DNA of 64,000 nt from Calonectria ilicicola (Eukaryota; Ascomycota; Sordariomycetes; Hypocreales; Nectriaceae). A model generated the notes under the pieces. That model had not been told where the DNA came from. It saw only the letters and a program-made list of their open reading frames with translations, and made no database searches. Position numbers and translations under genes: made by a program. Positions 48,738 to 60,377 of this stretch are shown piece by piece; the first letter of the stretch is position 1; each line of letters begins with the position of its first letter. The stretch spans positions 3,472,001 to 3,536,000 of the forward strand of contig CP085826.1 in assembly GCA_020809705.1 (NCBI GenBank), in the 5' to 3' direction.

Positions 48738-51632
48738 ATGACTACAACATTGCCACGACCATCTCGGCCATCTCTTGGCCCCCCCAACATGGCTCTGCCG
48801 GCTTTACCAGTCAGCAGAACTCGAAAGAGTACCGGCGGCATCCCGAGCCATCCTAAGTCGGCCCCTGGCACTCCTCGATCTGGTTTGAGGACACCCTCAG
48901 CCATGAGTCTGGCGCCTCCCGGCCCAGCCCCGACGACCGCTCTTCCTCACCCTAAGCTTGTACCCGCCACAAATGCCGCCGGAAAGACGATTCGAAAAAG
49001 CGTCAGCATCAACTCATTCCCTCAACCGCCACGAGGCGATAACCGCCCCGGCGTCCCCCAGAGCCCTCGAGCCACCGATAAGAACCGACGGAAGTCGAAA
49101 GTTCCCGCCAAAGAATCCACCTACAGCTCCATTGGGGCCGCCACACCTAGTTTTCTCAACGGCAGCGGCGATGGCAAGTCTATTTCAAGCGTTCGAATGT
49201 CGGATGGATTGATCAGTGTCGCATCCCCACCCCAGAGCCGAAGTTCCTCGGCACAAGACTCGTACTCGACATCAGCGACGACCTACGATGACCCTGCCGA
49301 TGGGTCAGCGCAAAAGACCGATTCGACAGCCGACAGGAGAGCATCCAAAGCCGACGGAAAGGGTAATGTCGTTGTCAGTGTTCGTGTTAGACCAGATACT
49401 GGTAATCCCGGCGGCCACACTGAAGGCGAGTGGTTAGTAGACGGTCGAAAGTCTCTTATTTCGTATAGGGGCAAGGATGGAGGTGACCATTACTATGGTA
49501 TGTGGAATTCTTCACGTTCGAAAAGGAGAGGGCGGTACTAATTAACTCTAGACAATGTCTTTACGACACACGATAATAACTCTCGAGTGTATGATCATAT
49601 TGCGAAGCGCTTAGTGCGACGAGTCATGGAAGGTTATCATGGAACAGTTTTTGCTTATGGTATGACTGGTACGGGTAAGACCTTTTCTATGCAAGGAACA
49701 GCCTCATCGCCAGGTGTGATCCCCCTGGCCATTACCGACATCTTCTCTTACATTCGTGAGACACCATCTCGGGAATTTTTGTTGCGAGTCAGTTATCTCG
49801 AAATCTACAACGAAAAAATTCATGATCTTTTGAGCATGCCAACTGGAAGTGGCGTTGGAGGAGGTGTGCAGCAAGAGGAGATTAAGCTACGTGAGGACAG
49901 CAAGCGAGGTGTATATGCCACACCGCTCAAAGAGGAGATTGTGCAAAGCCCAACTCAGCTGTTGCGAGTTATCGCTCGTGGAGACCAGGCCCGTCGAACT
50001 GCCAGCACCCAGTTCAACGCCCGCAGTTCCCGAAGTCATGCTGTGGTTCAAATTGTCGTGGAAAGCCGAGAGCGTATGCCGGCTGGAAACAATACTGGCG
50101 AGAGCAAGCGATCGGGTCTTCTTCCGGGCGGTGTTAGAGTATCAACCTTGAGTCTTATTGATCTTGCTGGCTCCGAAAAGGCTGCTGATACGAAAGAGCG
50201 ACGGCAAGAAGGAGCTCACATTAACAAGAGTTTACTAACTCTGGGAACGGTCATTGCAAAGCTATCTGAATGGAAAGAGAAGGAGGGCAAGGGCGGCGAC
50301 AAGGAGGGAAAACATCTTCCTTACCGCGATAGCAAGCTTACCAGACTGCTTCAGGGTGCCTTGTCTGGTAACTCCCTTGTCAGTATCCTGTGCACGATCC
50401 AGACCGGGTCTGGAAATAGTGCAGCCACAAACAACAACCATATTTTGGAGACGATCAACACCCTCAAATTTGCCTCGAGAGCAAAGAATAGCATTATTAG
50501 TCACGCAAAGAAGGCCGAAGAGGCACTCGGTGCAGGTGGCGATGGAGGTGCTCGCGTGTTGTTGGAGCGGTACAGGATGGAGATTCAGGAGCTAAGACAA
50601 CAGCTTGATTCCCAGGCCAAGAAGAAGAGGAAGGGCTCTATTGACGAAGAAAAAATCCAGAATGCAGAAGAGGAGCGAGCCAGAGAGGTTGAGGCCGCGG
50701 AGCGACACGAGGAGCAGATCCTTGAGATGCAATTGGCACGCACTGCTCTGAAGGAACGTATCGACCATTTGAACCGTCTCATCCTCAGTTCCAAGTCGAT
50801 TGGTGTCAACTCAAACGGGTCTATGAGCTCCCTGGGACAATATGCTCGATACTCTCAGATTTCACTTCCAGCCTCGATTCGATCATCTGTAGCAACTTCG
50901 ACAGGCGGCAAATCCATTCTCGAGCGAACCTCATCCACGACATCGGCTACTTCCACTATTGGGCGACGTTCAAGTGGCGGAAACCAGCGAGCTGCAGCTG
51001 AAGAGCCTGGCGATGCGGATGAGGACAGCATTGGCGAATTTGGTGACGGAACAGCCTCGTTAGCGGCCCAGAACCGCGCCCTTCAGGCTGACCTTGTTGA
51101 CAAGAATCGGTATATCGCTACATTGGAGAAACGGTTATTGCAGGCCCGTCGGGCCAGCTCGTCACGTACATCGGTCGGTTTCGCCGCTCCCAACAAAGCC
51201 ATCATGGTTGGAGAAGACCACAGCGTGGCAGCAGCTCTCCGTGAGAAGGATAATGAGATCGCCGACCTCCGAGCCAGACTTGATGATAAGGATAGAATGC
51301 TGGCGGCACTGCGTAGTGCTGCACGATCCAGAGACACCGCTGAAGCGTCGACTGAACCCCGATCACCACTCTCACCGAGCCAGTCTTCGGTACCTGGAAG
51401 CCCATTAAGCGAGAGGAAACGAGCGAGAGGAGTTGATGAAATGAACAAGATGTTGGACGAAATGCTCCAAGACCGCGTCGATTCTGGCCAGGTGGTTCGA
51501 GGCAAGAGGGGAAGTGTACGACTGGCTAACGGACATAAAATGGACTCTTTGGCAGAACCCGCACAAAACCCTGAGCCCCTTCGAAGCCCGACACCATCGC
51601 CTGTTGAAGCAAAACCCCCAGCTGACCTGTAG
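48738..51632 (+). CDS. KIP2: Kinesin-7 / Kip2-type microtubule motor
   Basis: Exons 48738-49497 and 49552-51632, 54-nt intron; 946 aa. A Ser/Pro/Arg-rich basic N-terminal extension of ~210 residues precedes the motor, as in Kip2/Tea2/KipA. The motor has the strand NVVVSVRVRP, P-loop GMTGTGKT (290-297), switch I NARSSRSHAV, switch II LIDLAGSE, the HINKSLLTLG segment and LPYRDSKLTRLLQ, and ends LKFASRAKN at the neck. Coiled coils follow (RYRMEIQELRQQL ... and LREKDNEIADLRARL), with a Ser/Pro-rich C-terminus. Kip2-type kinesins carry plus-end factors and control microtubule growth and cell polarity in hyphae. The P-loop differs from the usual GQTGSGKT but stays functional-looking and fits this subfamily. 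KipA would be the Aspergillus name. Confidence 0.93.
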
Positions 51633-52271
51633 GTTGGAAGACCAGAAGAAAGCCGGATTTACTATTTCCTTACGTCACATTTGATTTTTTTTCTTTGTTG
51701 AGAAGCAATTGGCACCTCAAAGTTGAGCAAAGCAAGCGGCGTTGGGGCAAGGAATATTGTTTCAAGGGAACGGGAGTTGTTTGCGTTATACCCGGTCACT
51801 TTCGTTTGTCTTGAGCAAAAGGAAATATGGGAGGGCAATGTTTGTTTGATTCAAGGTGTGGGCACCCGTATAGCAATTAGTTCGACGAGACGAGGACGGA
51901 ACGGGCAACGCCGCATATGTGTGAGTAATTTATAGCGAGAGAGGAGAGCGACACAAGGAGGTGTCTGCGTTGCGGGTGGGATTTCCTTTTCATTCTGTTT
52001 TGCATTGCGAATTATTTATGTGTATTATATAGCAAAGATGGTCGTGTGGATGCGAGACATGTTGCGTCGTCGTTCGTGTTAGATGGTTTATTTATCATGG
52101 AAACGAAAAGGTCACGAGCCTAGAGAATGATAAAAAGCAGAAATCTATCTGAGTTGGATCAAAATCTGATAATTTGCCTCTTTCCTTGTGATTTCAATGG
52201 ATGCAAATGTGTGATATAAGTCTTGGTATACAGTCTTGGCAAAGTCTAGCTGAGTTACTCAAGCTAGCACA

Positions 52272-52382
52272 CATATATATATATTTGTGTATATGTGTGT
52301 GTATGTGTGTGTATGTGTGTGTATGTGTATGTATGTGTATATATATATATATGTGTGTGTGTGTGTATGTGTGTGTATGTGT

Positions 52383-52414
<32 letters not shown>
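52272..52414. repeat. Compound GT/TATG microsatellite
   Basis: About 140 bp made almost only of TATG, TGTG and TA steps, with two pure AT blocks (around 52272-52283 and 52338-52351) and a terminal (TG)n run. Long dinucleotide arrays like this are slippage-prone and of Z-DNA-forming type. Confidence 0.95.
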
Positions 52415-52417
<3 letters not shown>

Positions 52418-54611
52418 CAGACGGAGGGCTTGAAACAGATGTCTGTATGTTCTAGGCTGGAAATGTTCCGCTTATGCATTGGATGATGATATCTCGGAAT
52501 GAGGACCAAGCAATTATTACAATGGTTCGGAGAAGACATGGGAATAAGACATGGGAATACGACATGGGCATGGCGCGTAGCGGTGATTAATTGGTTAGCA
52601 AGTTGGGTCTTTGTCAAGATGAGCAACAGGCGCCGCCCGGACAGTGCATAGCTAATGCGGTCAGAAGAATCTCGGTCCATGGTGGGGGAAATGGGCCGCA
52701 TTTCGGCTGCATGGTGCGTCGTTTAAGCAGGACGCAATGTTGGTTGACAGGTGCCATTGGTGGGAAATTGAATAGGGTCCCATTTCGCCAACTCGGGACG
52801 ATAATTGTCCTCGCTGGCGGTGCGAACCCAAGACGAGCATAATGACCGAGGGAAGAGGGAGAAAAAAAAGGTGAGACACGAGATAGCGTGGGATTGCGAA
52901 TGCAGAGTTTGGGAAGAGGAGGCCAAAATTGGCAGTTGGGCAGCTGATGGTTGGATGCGGGACGAAGCGCAGGAGCATGAAAGTAGGATAGATGGCGAGA
53001 CAGATGGCGAGACGGGAGGGGCCAGCCTGTGACTGAATCAAAACACGGGGGGCACGGGGCACATGGCTTGGTGTGTCAAGAAGAGCGTGAACTGGGATGG
53101 GGTCATTTTTGTTTTAGACTGCTGCCAAGGGACCTCTTTTTGACTTTTTGGCGCTTCCTGTTGGGACAAATGCGGTCTTTACGGACCAAGTCTTTTTTGC
53201 CTGGGGCCGAGCCGGTTAAGCACCTGGATGGATACATACATACGTACGTACGTACACACATAGAGATGATGGATGATGGATGCTGGCTGCAGGCGGGGTA
53301 CGAGATTGCGCCCTCTTCATCTCCATCTCCATTAGACGGGATGAAATCAAACAGCGCATGGCTTGCTCCGCGTATCTATGAGAGTAGCGTGGTTGGCTGG
53401 GACAACTTGGGCTCTGGAAATGATGGCTTCCCAAAGCAGCAACAAGATGAACGAGGTTCCAAGTCTGCGTCGCGGCTGCGGGTGAGCTGGCCGTGATTGG
53501 CTGCGGTGACCCTTGCAAGACGTTGGACTGGGACGACCTTGAATGTGAAACGAAGCTAGCGAGCAGCAAAAAGGCGGCCGGCGGTCTGACCCCTGCTACG
53601 CCACTGCGCGTTCCTGCAGATGGCCGGCGGGAACACACGGGGGGAGAGGTACTGTACGCTGCTGTATGTAGGTACGTACATGTAGCTCGGCAGCGGCAAA
53701 CGTTGGAATGATGATGATCGATGATGGGTAGCGAGGATCAAGAGGATCAATGAGGCACAGGGTTCTGACAAAAAAAAAAAAAAAAAAGAGGGGTACAAGC
53801 CTGGTGGCCCAATGCACACACGACATCGTCCTTGCCACAGGCGATCAATTCGTCATTTGGATTTGAGAATTTGACACCATGTCGTCATGGTTGGAGGGCG
53901 CTGTTGCTTTTTCACACATTGCCACCCTCATATCCCCAGGACAGGTCCCTTTCCCCTGTCTTGGCAGAGTATTGGCCTGTGAGTCTAAATTCGCATGAAC
54001 ATCAGCATTTTGACATGTTCCATGTTGGCGAGGGGCGTCTCGCCTTGGTTGGCTCACAGCCATGCCGCCGGCGTCAAATAGTGCATCGTGTGTGTGTGTT
54101 GGACCATCCGTCGGGTGCCATGGGATCTGAGCCCTGTCCGCGCATTGTTGCTGTTGGACGCGCCCCTCCTCTCTCTCGGTTTCGCTCGTCTGCCGGCCGT
54201 GATGGGCACCTTTTTGTCCAGGGCAAAAAGCCCATGCGTGTCCTCCTGTCAGACGTCGTGGTCCGTTTGCGCGTCTGTGCATCTCGGGTCTGGGGTTTGC
54301 TCGCTTCTGGCTCCCAGGTCCCTGGCGATAATCACTCCAATCAATGTGCGACTATGGGGGCACCGTTGGGACCCTCCAAGCCTCCCGCACTTGCAGGTCT
54401 TGGTGCGTCCGTCTGCAGTCTGCATGTGGTGTAAATGGCCTGAGGAGCGGGGGCTGTTTGAGCTTGTGGTGAGGGAAGAGGGCTTGTCAGAGCTACAGCC
54501 AGTAGTTGACATATGCCACATTTTTAGGAGAATGGTCTCTCCGTTTAACCTTGAACGGCCAATCACTCGATAAATGAATGAGTGTGTGAGTGCATGTAGG
54601 TAGGTAGGTAT

Positions 54612-54650
54612 GTATATATGTATTCACTCAACATCAATACATACATATAC
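54612..54650 (+). repeat. Imperfect inverted repeat (hairpin)
   Basis: The left arm GTATATATGTATT (54612-54624) pairs with the right arm AATACATACATATAC (54636-54650) if a 2-nt AC bulge is allowed; the loop is 11 nt. It is embedded in TAGG/TATG simple sequence, so it may be a by-product of repeat slippage. Confidence 0.6.
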
Positions 54651-55694
54651 GACTTGACTACGCACTCAAGACGCCCAAAAAAAGAGCCCTCGACCATGTA
54701 AGTGCAAAAAGTTTGTCCGGCCAAAATGCCGTAGCCTCGGGCCTCGTTTCCTCTCCCAGGAGCCAACGCCCGTTTTTGTCTGTTACCCATGACGAAACCC
54801 AGCCAAATTCGCACCCAAAGCGCGGTCCAGCGACCGGGGTGCTGCCATGCAACCCTGGCACCCATCGACGCAGACCCTGGTCCCCTAAACGCCAAGCAGC
54901 ACTATCCCGACCTTCCTCTTCCTCTTCAATTTCACCTCTTTTTCCTTCTCCGCATGCCGGCTGGACGACTTCCTTCTGCACCCCGGTTTTGTTTCTTGTG
55001 GCTGGCTTTGCGTCCTCAAAACTCACACTCCCTTGTCCCTTCCTTCGCTTTCTTCATATTAACTTTCCGCTTCTTTTGTTTCTGTTTCCTGGCTCGTGGT
55101 CCCCGTTTAGTTTGGGTAGATCCCCAGGGCATCCTGACCACAGTCCGACGTCCGTCTCTCTCTATTTCTTCCTTCGCTTCACCACCTTCTCTTTGGCTTG
55201 AGACCCCTTTGCGTGGCTTGGGCAGCTTGCTGTTTCGTCCCTTCTCCCGTCATTTCCGGCCTTTGCCTCAAATCAATAGCCTCGCCCACTGTTTGAGGCT
55301 CATCTGTCAACTCATGCGGCCTAGTTGGAATTGAATAACATCGGCCCGCCCCTCCTTCGTATTTTTCTGTTTCGACGCCGTCATTCCCTTCTTCCTGCAC
55401 TCGTGCATAAGCTTGGGGGAGGCGCACGCTGGTTTCGCGTGTCACCAAATGTAGCGTCGCCAATCTATTCACCACTTCTCGTTCCCTATCAGTTGCTTCG
55501 CTGGCTACGATGCTCCAGTTTTAGCATACACACTCCTTACTACAGCCATATCTTCCCGACACTCCTTTTTTTTTCCTGGAGCGTGATCACGACACCCAGA
55601 GTCCATTACTTGACTTGCGTCTAGACGACGATTTCAGCTTCGAACCGTGTTCGATCGCGACGATTTGACCCTCTTATAGGACCGCCGCCGTTTG

Positions 55695-57545
55695 ATGGAT
55701 CTCACAACCATGGCGGCTTCAACTCACACAAAAATGTTGGTCGCCCCAGCTCGATTGAACCTCCGCCGAGGAGGTTCGTACAATCACAATGACCGCGGCC
55801 CGCTTTCCTCGACTTCTTCAAGATTCAACTTTAACCATCTCCTCTTCTCCCCTCCACCCTCACCAAGCCTTCCTGCTTTGGTTCCACGTCCTCCCAAGAG
55901 GACTTCCTCGCAAATTTTGGTGACTCGACCGAGCAGAGTCTTCCGTCGCCTCTTTTTTCTTGCGGGGCTCCTTACTGCAGTTTATCTGTTGATTATGCGT
56001 TTTGGAAGCCGCGATGTCATGCCTGCCGTATGGCCCTACTTCGCAGCTCAGCAGGAGTTTGAGATGGTTGGCCAAGACGACCTGCCTGATTTCCCAACAC
56101 CAATCGTAATTAGTGACAAGAAAGGACGCTCAAAGTGGACTATCTCAATCCCCCATGACTACGAGTTCCCCCTCTCCATTGATCAATACGCCGACATGAC
56201 TGGGCAGTGTCGAGAGGTTTCTTCTCGCGCCAGGGATCTCCACCACAAAAACCCCATCTCGGAGCAAGCAATGCTAAGCTACGATGCCCCAGATGACTAC
56301 TTTGTTGATGTAGATGCGGCTGAGACAGAGGGCTTGCTGCCCACACATACCGGCGAGAAGGCTGCCAAGGCCACTGGCAACATTGTTGGACTGGACAAGG
56401 AATCCCTGAAGTCGAAGCCGGTCTGCGAGAGCTCCATGACCTTCATCCTGGAGACCCCAGATGCGGGGTTGGGCAACACTCTCATGATGATGTGGACATT
56501 TTATGGATTGGCTCAGGAGCAAGGCCGAGCTTTCTTCATCGATGATACCCGTTGGGCTTATGGTTCCTATGAGGATATCTTTGCTCCGCCGCCTGTCCCC
56601 GAATGTCAGCCTCCTCCTCGACACCACATTGTCCCTTGCCCTTTCCAAGCCCGTCACCTTGCCGTCACTACAGTTACAGCAAAGGAAATCTTCCCTGCCC
56701 TGCTAGCCAAAAGTCACCGAAAAGCTGGTGCTGACCGCGGCCTGCGCGGCCTTTTTGACCTTGCTCGCACGGGTTATGAGGCGACGCTTGGTCTCAACCA
56801 GGACGATCAAAAATATGTCGGTGGACGCATTAGCAGACTCAAGGCCAAAGCTGAAGTCAAAGACTCGACCTTGAAAGCCCCTATTTTGGGAATTCACATC
56901 CGTCATGGTGACCAGCATCCAATTGAGTACCAGTATCGTGATGGTTACATTCCAAATGAGGTATTCCTCGAGCGAGCCGGAAAGCTCGCAGACGAATACT
57001 ACAACAAATCGACAACAAAAATCACTTCCGATCACAAATCTATCAAGATCGTTGCCTCCGATGATCCGGCTGTGTACGAGTTGCCTGAATTTCAAAACAT
57101 TCCCGCCTCTCAAGACCGAATTCGCCTAGCCTCGAAAGGGGTTTTGGAGAAAGCTAGTAATACACAGCAGCCGCTCGACCACTTCGTGGATGATGCTTTC
57201 GGTTGGGAGGGAGGATTTTATGCGGCCATGTTTTGGAATCTCGGCGTTGAGCGTAGAAACAACGCTGCCAATGCCCCTGAGGGCGTCAATGTCCCCAACG
57301 TGAACATGGAGGCGAGACACTTGGCACCCCCATCAGAGCAAACACTCAGATTGCGAAGCTTGATTGGGCGAGCGTATATGATGGATCTCGAAGTACTTTC
57401 AGGTGCTAGCGACCAAGTAGTCTGTGCCGTGAGCGCAATGGGCTGTCGATTGTTGGCCGTGATGATGGGTTGGGAAGCCGCCTTTGAGAAGGGTGGCTGG
57501 GTGAATGTTGATGGATCATACGGGTGGACCGGTATCGACTGGTAA
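55695..57545 (+). CDS. Type II membrane fucosyltransferase-like protein (GT23/GT65-like)
   Basis: Single exon, 616 aa, ATG at 55695. A Pro/Ser/Arg-rich cytosolic N-terminus (1-85) is followed by one membrane span (about 86-102, RLFFLAGLLTAVYLLIM) and a lumenal catalytic part. Two motifs recall alpha-1,6- and peptide-O-fucosyltransferases: ETPDAGLGNTLMMMWTFYGLA (acceptor/GDP region with a Gly-Leu-Gly-Asn) and ILGIHIRHGDQHP near residues 395-410, resembling the IHxRxGD motif that binds GDP-fucose. Topology fits a Golgi glycosyltransferase. I infer a fucosyl- or related transferase; neither donor nor acceptor is known. Cys content is low, unlike animal FUT8, so the family placement is tentative. 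Confidence 0.75.
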   Translation: MDLTTMAASTHTKMLVAPARLNLRRGGSYNHNDRGPLSSTSSRFNFNHLLFSPPPSPSLPALVPRPPKRTSSQILVTRPSRVFRRLFFLAGLLTAVYLLIMRFGSRDVMPAVWPYFAAQQEFEMVGQDDLPDFPTPIVISDKKGRSKWTISIPHDYEFPLSIDQYADMTGQCREVSSRARDLHHKNPISEQAMLSYDAPDDYFVDVDAAETEGLLPTHTGEKAAKATGNIVGLDKESLKSKPVCESSMTFILETPDAGLGNTLMMMWTFYGLAQEQGRAFFIDDTRWAYGSYEDIFAPPPVPECQPPPRHHIVPCPFQARHLAVTTVTAKEIFPALLAKSHRKAGADRGLRGLFDLARTGYEATLGLNQDDQKYVGGRISRLKAKAEVKDSTLKAPILGIHIRHGDQHPIEYQYRDGYIPNEVFLERAGKLADEYYNKSTTKITSDHKSIKIVASDDPAVYELPEFQNIPASQDRIRLASKGVLEKASNTQQPLDHFVDDAFGWEGGFYAAMFWNLGVERRNNAANAPEGVNVPNVNMEARHLAPPSEQTLRLRSLIGRAYMMDLEVLSGASDQVVCAVSAMGCRLLAVMMGWEAAFEKGGWVNVDGSYGWTGIDW

Positions 57546-58383
57546 CTCTCGATGAACCAGTTACGGCCTTTGCATTTGTGTTTTTCTGCCAGATTGTTAA
57601 GAGGGGACGTCAGATGAGATTTGCGAGAAAAAAAATACCCCAGTGTCACGATCTGTCAGCGTCGGTATAGCATTTAGTTTTTAGCGACGGCGTGATGCTA
57701 CTTTTATGAGTTGAGTTAGTTATATCTATCTATTGGAAGATTTAGTCAGATCTAAACAGGAAAGCCAGTTTACGATTAGGTCTCTAGCAGCATGCTACAA
57801 TAAAATATCATCATCACCAAGTCGCTGGTTTCGCTTCAGCCGTGAATTTGCAATCGTCATGAGCTGGCCAGTCTTTATAAATTCTCGATATGCCCACCTA
57901 CTGTACAATATAGAAATTTCTTTAAAATAAAGTATTCCATAATTCACAACTCTCTTTTTTTTTCCTCTAAAATAGAAATGATGCAAACAAGTGTGGAAGA
58001 AAGGCCCAACACAGTTGTTCTTTAACAAGCCTCACTTTTAGTCCCTGTGGCTTAGACACGGGTATTTATGGGGCGACGCCACAGAGCCCGCGTCTCACGC
58101 TCCTCTCCAATGCAACATGCCTGGCTCAATTAAGCAAAGAGCCTTGCTTCACTTCCTCCAGCACACATAACCACGACTGCGATTCTCGTCCGCCGCAACC
58201 CCATTTACGATCGGCACCGGGCCTCGCGCTTCATGCGTCGGCGCGAATTCTGCGGCGATTTCTAAAAACCGACCAGCACGGAGCGGTCGAGCCTGCGCTA
58301 GGCTCCGCGTCGGGCGGAGAGCTTCGCTTGACCTCGAGCTTACCATACATTCTTTTTAACCAAATCCTTACCCCATCGCCAAC
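57546..58383. other. Spacer upstream of TAF7
   Basis: 838 bp: 3' UTR of the upstream gene (A/T-rich to about 58030) and a G/C-rich TAF7 promoter (58050-58383). No RNA gene recognised. Confidence 0.6.
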
Positions 58384-59868
58384 ATGGCCACGCCTACAGG
58401 CAATGCTGGCTCAGCGCCGCCACCAAAGCCGCGACTTAAGATCAACGTCAGCCGATCGTCGTCCTTTGTCGCAGACTCCAACGCGCCAGGCTCGTCGACT
58501 GCCGCCCCTGCTTCTGCAGCGACGCCCACGGGAGGCGTCTCTCGCAAGGTGAAGCTCAAAATCACACCGTCACAACCCTCGACGCCCGCCGACAAACCCC
58601 CGGCCAAGACCAAGGCTGGGAGGCAGCCGAAACCGACACAAAAGCTCGTGGAGAGCAAGAAGCGCGCGCACGAAGATGACGACGATGAGCCCCTCGCTGT
58701 GTCGCACCCGCCGACCAAGATCAAGTTGAAGCCTCCAAAACCAGGCATGACGCCAACCCTCGTCGTTAAGCCCAAGGGCCGAGCACCTACGCACCCGCCT
58801 GGCGATGGTTACGATTCCGAAGCAAGCGACCGAGAAAAGGACCCAGCCATCGAAGAGCAGTTCGTCCTGCGAATGCTCCCCGGCGAACACTGCGACTACG
58901 TGCGTTGGTGCATGGAGAATGGCAAAATGGGTGTGCCGCGGAGTTCGGGCGGAGCAGATATCCAGCTTAGGTTTTTCGAAGAGGATACACGGCGAGCGGT
59001 GTTGACGGTCAAGGGTGCGAGATATGCGGCTGTCATGGTCGATTTGCCTACCATTACCGAAGCGATGAAGACGTGGGACCGGAAGTCTCTTCTCAAGTCA
59101 GCAGATATCTGCCAGATGTTGCTCGTCTTCCAGAAAGTAGCGAGTGATGTTGAAGCCAAGCAAGTGCCCCTCCCATCCATGATTGATACACATTTCAAGT
59201 GGCCACACGGCCTCACACCACCTATGCACGACTGTCTCAACCGCCGATTCGCCAAGACCATCAGCCGCAAGGAGATTGAGGATAAAGAAGCCGAGGTTGA
59301 GCGCCTTCTGGCTGAGGATGCCAAGGCCTCATCAACACGTTGGGAATGGGTCGACGAGCGACAAGACGGCGCCGATGACGAATACGGGGCCGACGAGGAT
59401 GCTGAGGGCGAGGTGGATGAGGGCATGGACTACTTTGGTAGCCAGAACGGCGGGGAAGGTGACATGGATCTCGAAGCAGATCTGGAAGCTGCCTTTGCGG
59501 ATGCCGATGATATCATGGCCGAGACTCCAGCTGCTGGCGGCGAGATGGCTACGCCGCTTGCCACAAACGTCAACACCCCCGCAGTCCATGACAGCATCGA
59601 GGCGGATGAGTCAGAGGAGGTGTCGGATGATGATGATGACGACGATGATGACGACGACCTTGACGATGACGCTCGCGCTCAGCGCGATGAATTACAAGGC
59701 GTCAAAGACATCATCGCCGACCTACAGAAGCAGTTGGGCAACAAGCAGGTCGAGCTGGGCCGCACCCAAAACAAGATCTTGCGAACTCGTCTCGAGGCCC
59801 AGATCAAACAGCTCAAGTCAGAAATTGAGCTCAAGAAGTCGTCTATTGGCATCGAAACAGATGACTGA
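58384..59868 (+). CDS. TAF7: TFIID subunit TAF7
   Basis: Single exon, 494 aa. A Lys/Pro/Ser/Thr-rich basic N-terminus (1-140) is followed by the TAFII55 N-terminal domain, which begins EEQFVLRMLPGEHCDYVR and includes LRFFEEDTRRAVLTVKGARYAAVMVDLPTITEAMKTWD and KSADICQMLLVF. Then comes GLTPPMHDCLNRRF. The C-terminal half is very acidic, with an uninterrupted Asp run (VSDDDDDDDDDDDLDDD) coded by GAT/GAC repeats around 59627-59671, and ends in a coiled coil (LQKQLGNKQVELGRTQNKI). TAF7 is a core TFIID subunit that binds and restrains TAF1. Identification is firm. Confidence 0.95.
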   Translation: MATPTGNAGSAPPPKPRLKINVSRSSSFVADSNAPGSSTAAPASAATPTGGVSRKVKLKITPSQPSTPADKPPAKTKAGRQPKPTQKLVESKKRAHEDDDDEPLAVSHPPTKIKLKPPKPGMTPTLVVKPKGRAPTHPPGDGYDSEASDREKDPAIEEQFVLRMLPGEHCDYVRWCMENGKMGVPRSSGGADIQLRFFEEDTRRAVLTVKGARYAAVMVDLPTITEAMKTWDRKSLLKSADICQMLLVFQKVASDVEAKQVPLPSMIDTHFKWPHGLTPPMHDCLNRRFAKTISRKEIEDKEAEVERLLAEDAKASSTRWEWVDERQDGADDEYGADEDAEGEVDEGMDYFGSQNGGEGDMDLEADLEAAFADADDIMAETPAAGGEMATPLATNVNTPAVHDSIEADESEEVSDDDDDDDDDDDLDDDARAQRDELQGVKDIIADLQKQLGNKQVELGRTQNKILRTRLEAQIKQLKSEIELKKSSIGIETDD

Positions 59869-60377
59869 TAGACCCCCTAACAATAATGTATTAAACTTCT
59901 GGACTGTACTCTCATGAGGGCCGAGGAGGGGGACTGGTGTTAAAGGCGTTAGCTATACCAAAGCATGGTAGGCGGGTTTGCGGGTTTAGAATTAAAATAC
60001 CACAATAGTCGGCAGTCCGATGAACTGGGTTTTGGCAGAAAAAAAATAGAAGTTATGCCATCAAGACCTAGAACGCGATTATTATTTGAACGATAGTCTT
60101 CTCTCTGGTTGGTATATTGGTACAAATAGCCCATTATATTAGCCAGTGTTAATACCCATTGGATTTCTCCTCATATTGCCTTGTCTCATCTGGTGACCTT
60201 TGGGAGTTGAATCCGCTTGGATACCGAGGTACTGAGATGGCCGGCTACCAGGCGCCAGGTTGCTCAGATGAATAAATACTAGACTATCACTCAACATATC
60301 GTCCCTCTCCTCAGTAGCCTAACAGTTCTCTGTTCGTTTACAACCAGTACATCCTTTGCCATGTCAGTGACATCTCC
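59869..60377. other. Convergent spacer, TAF7 / coiled-coil gene
   Basis: 509 bp between convergent stop codons, A/T-rich. Nothing else is seen. Confidence 0.65.

Larger units (their letters stand above)
51633..55694. other. Long gene-free spacer (4.1 kb) upstream of the fucosyltransferase-like gene
   Basis: It includes the kinesin 3' UTR, a complex GT microsatellite, a TACG-type short repeat near 53232-53258, an 18-nt A run near 53770, and an imperfect hairpin at 54612-54650. The last ~800 bp is pyrimidine-rich and is probably promoter plus 5' leader of the next gene. The frames here have random-looking translations. Confidence 0.5.
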
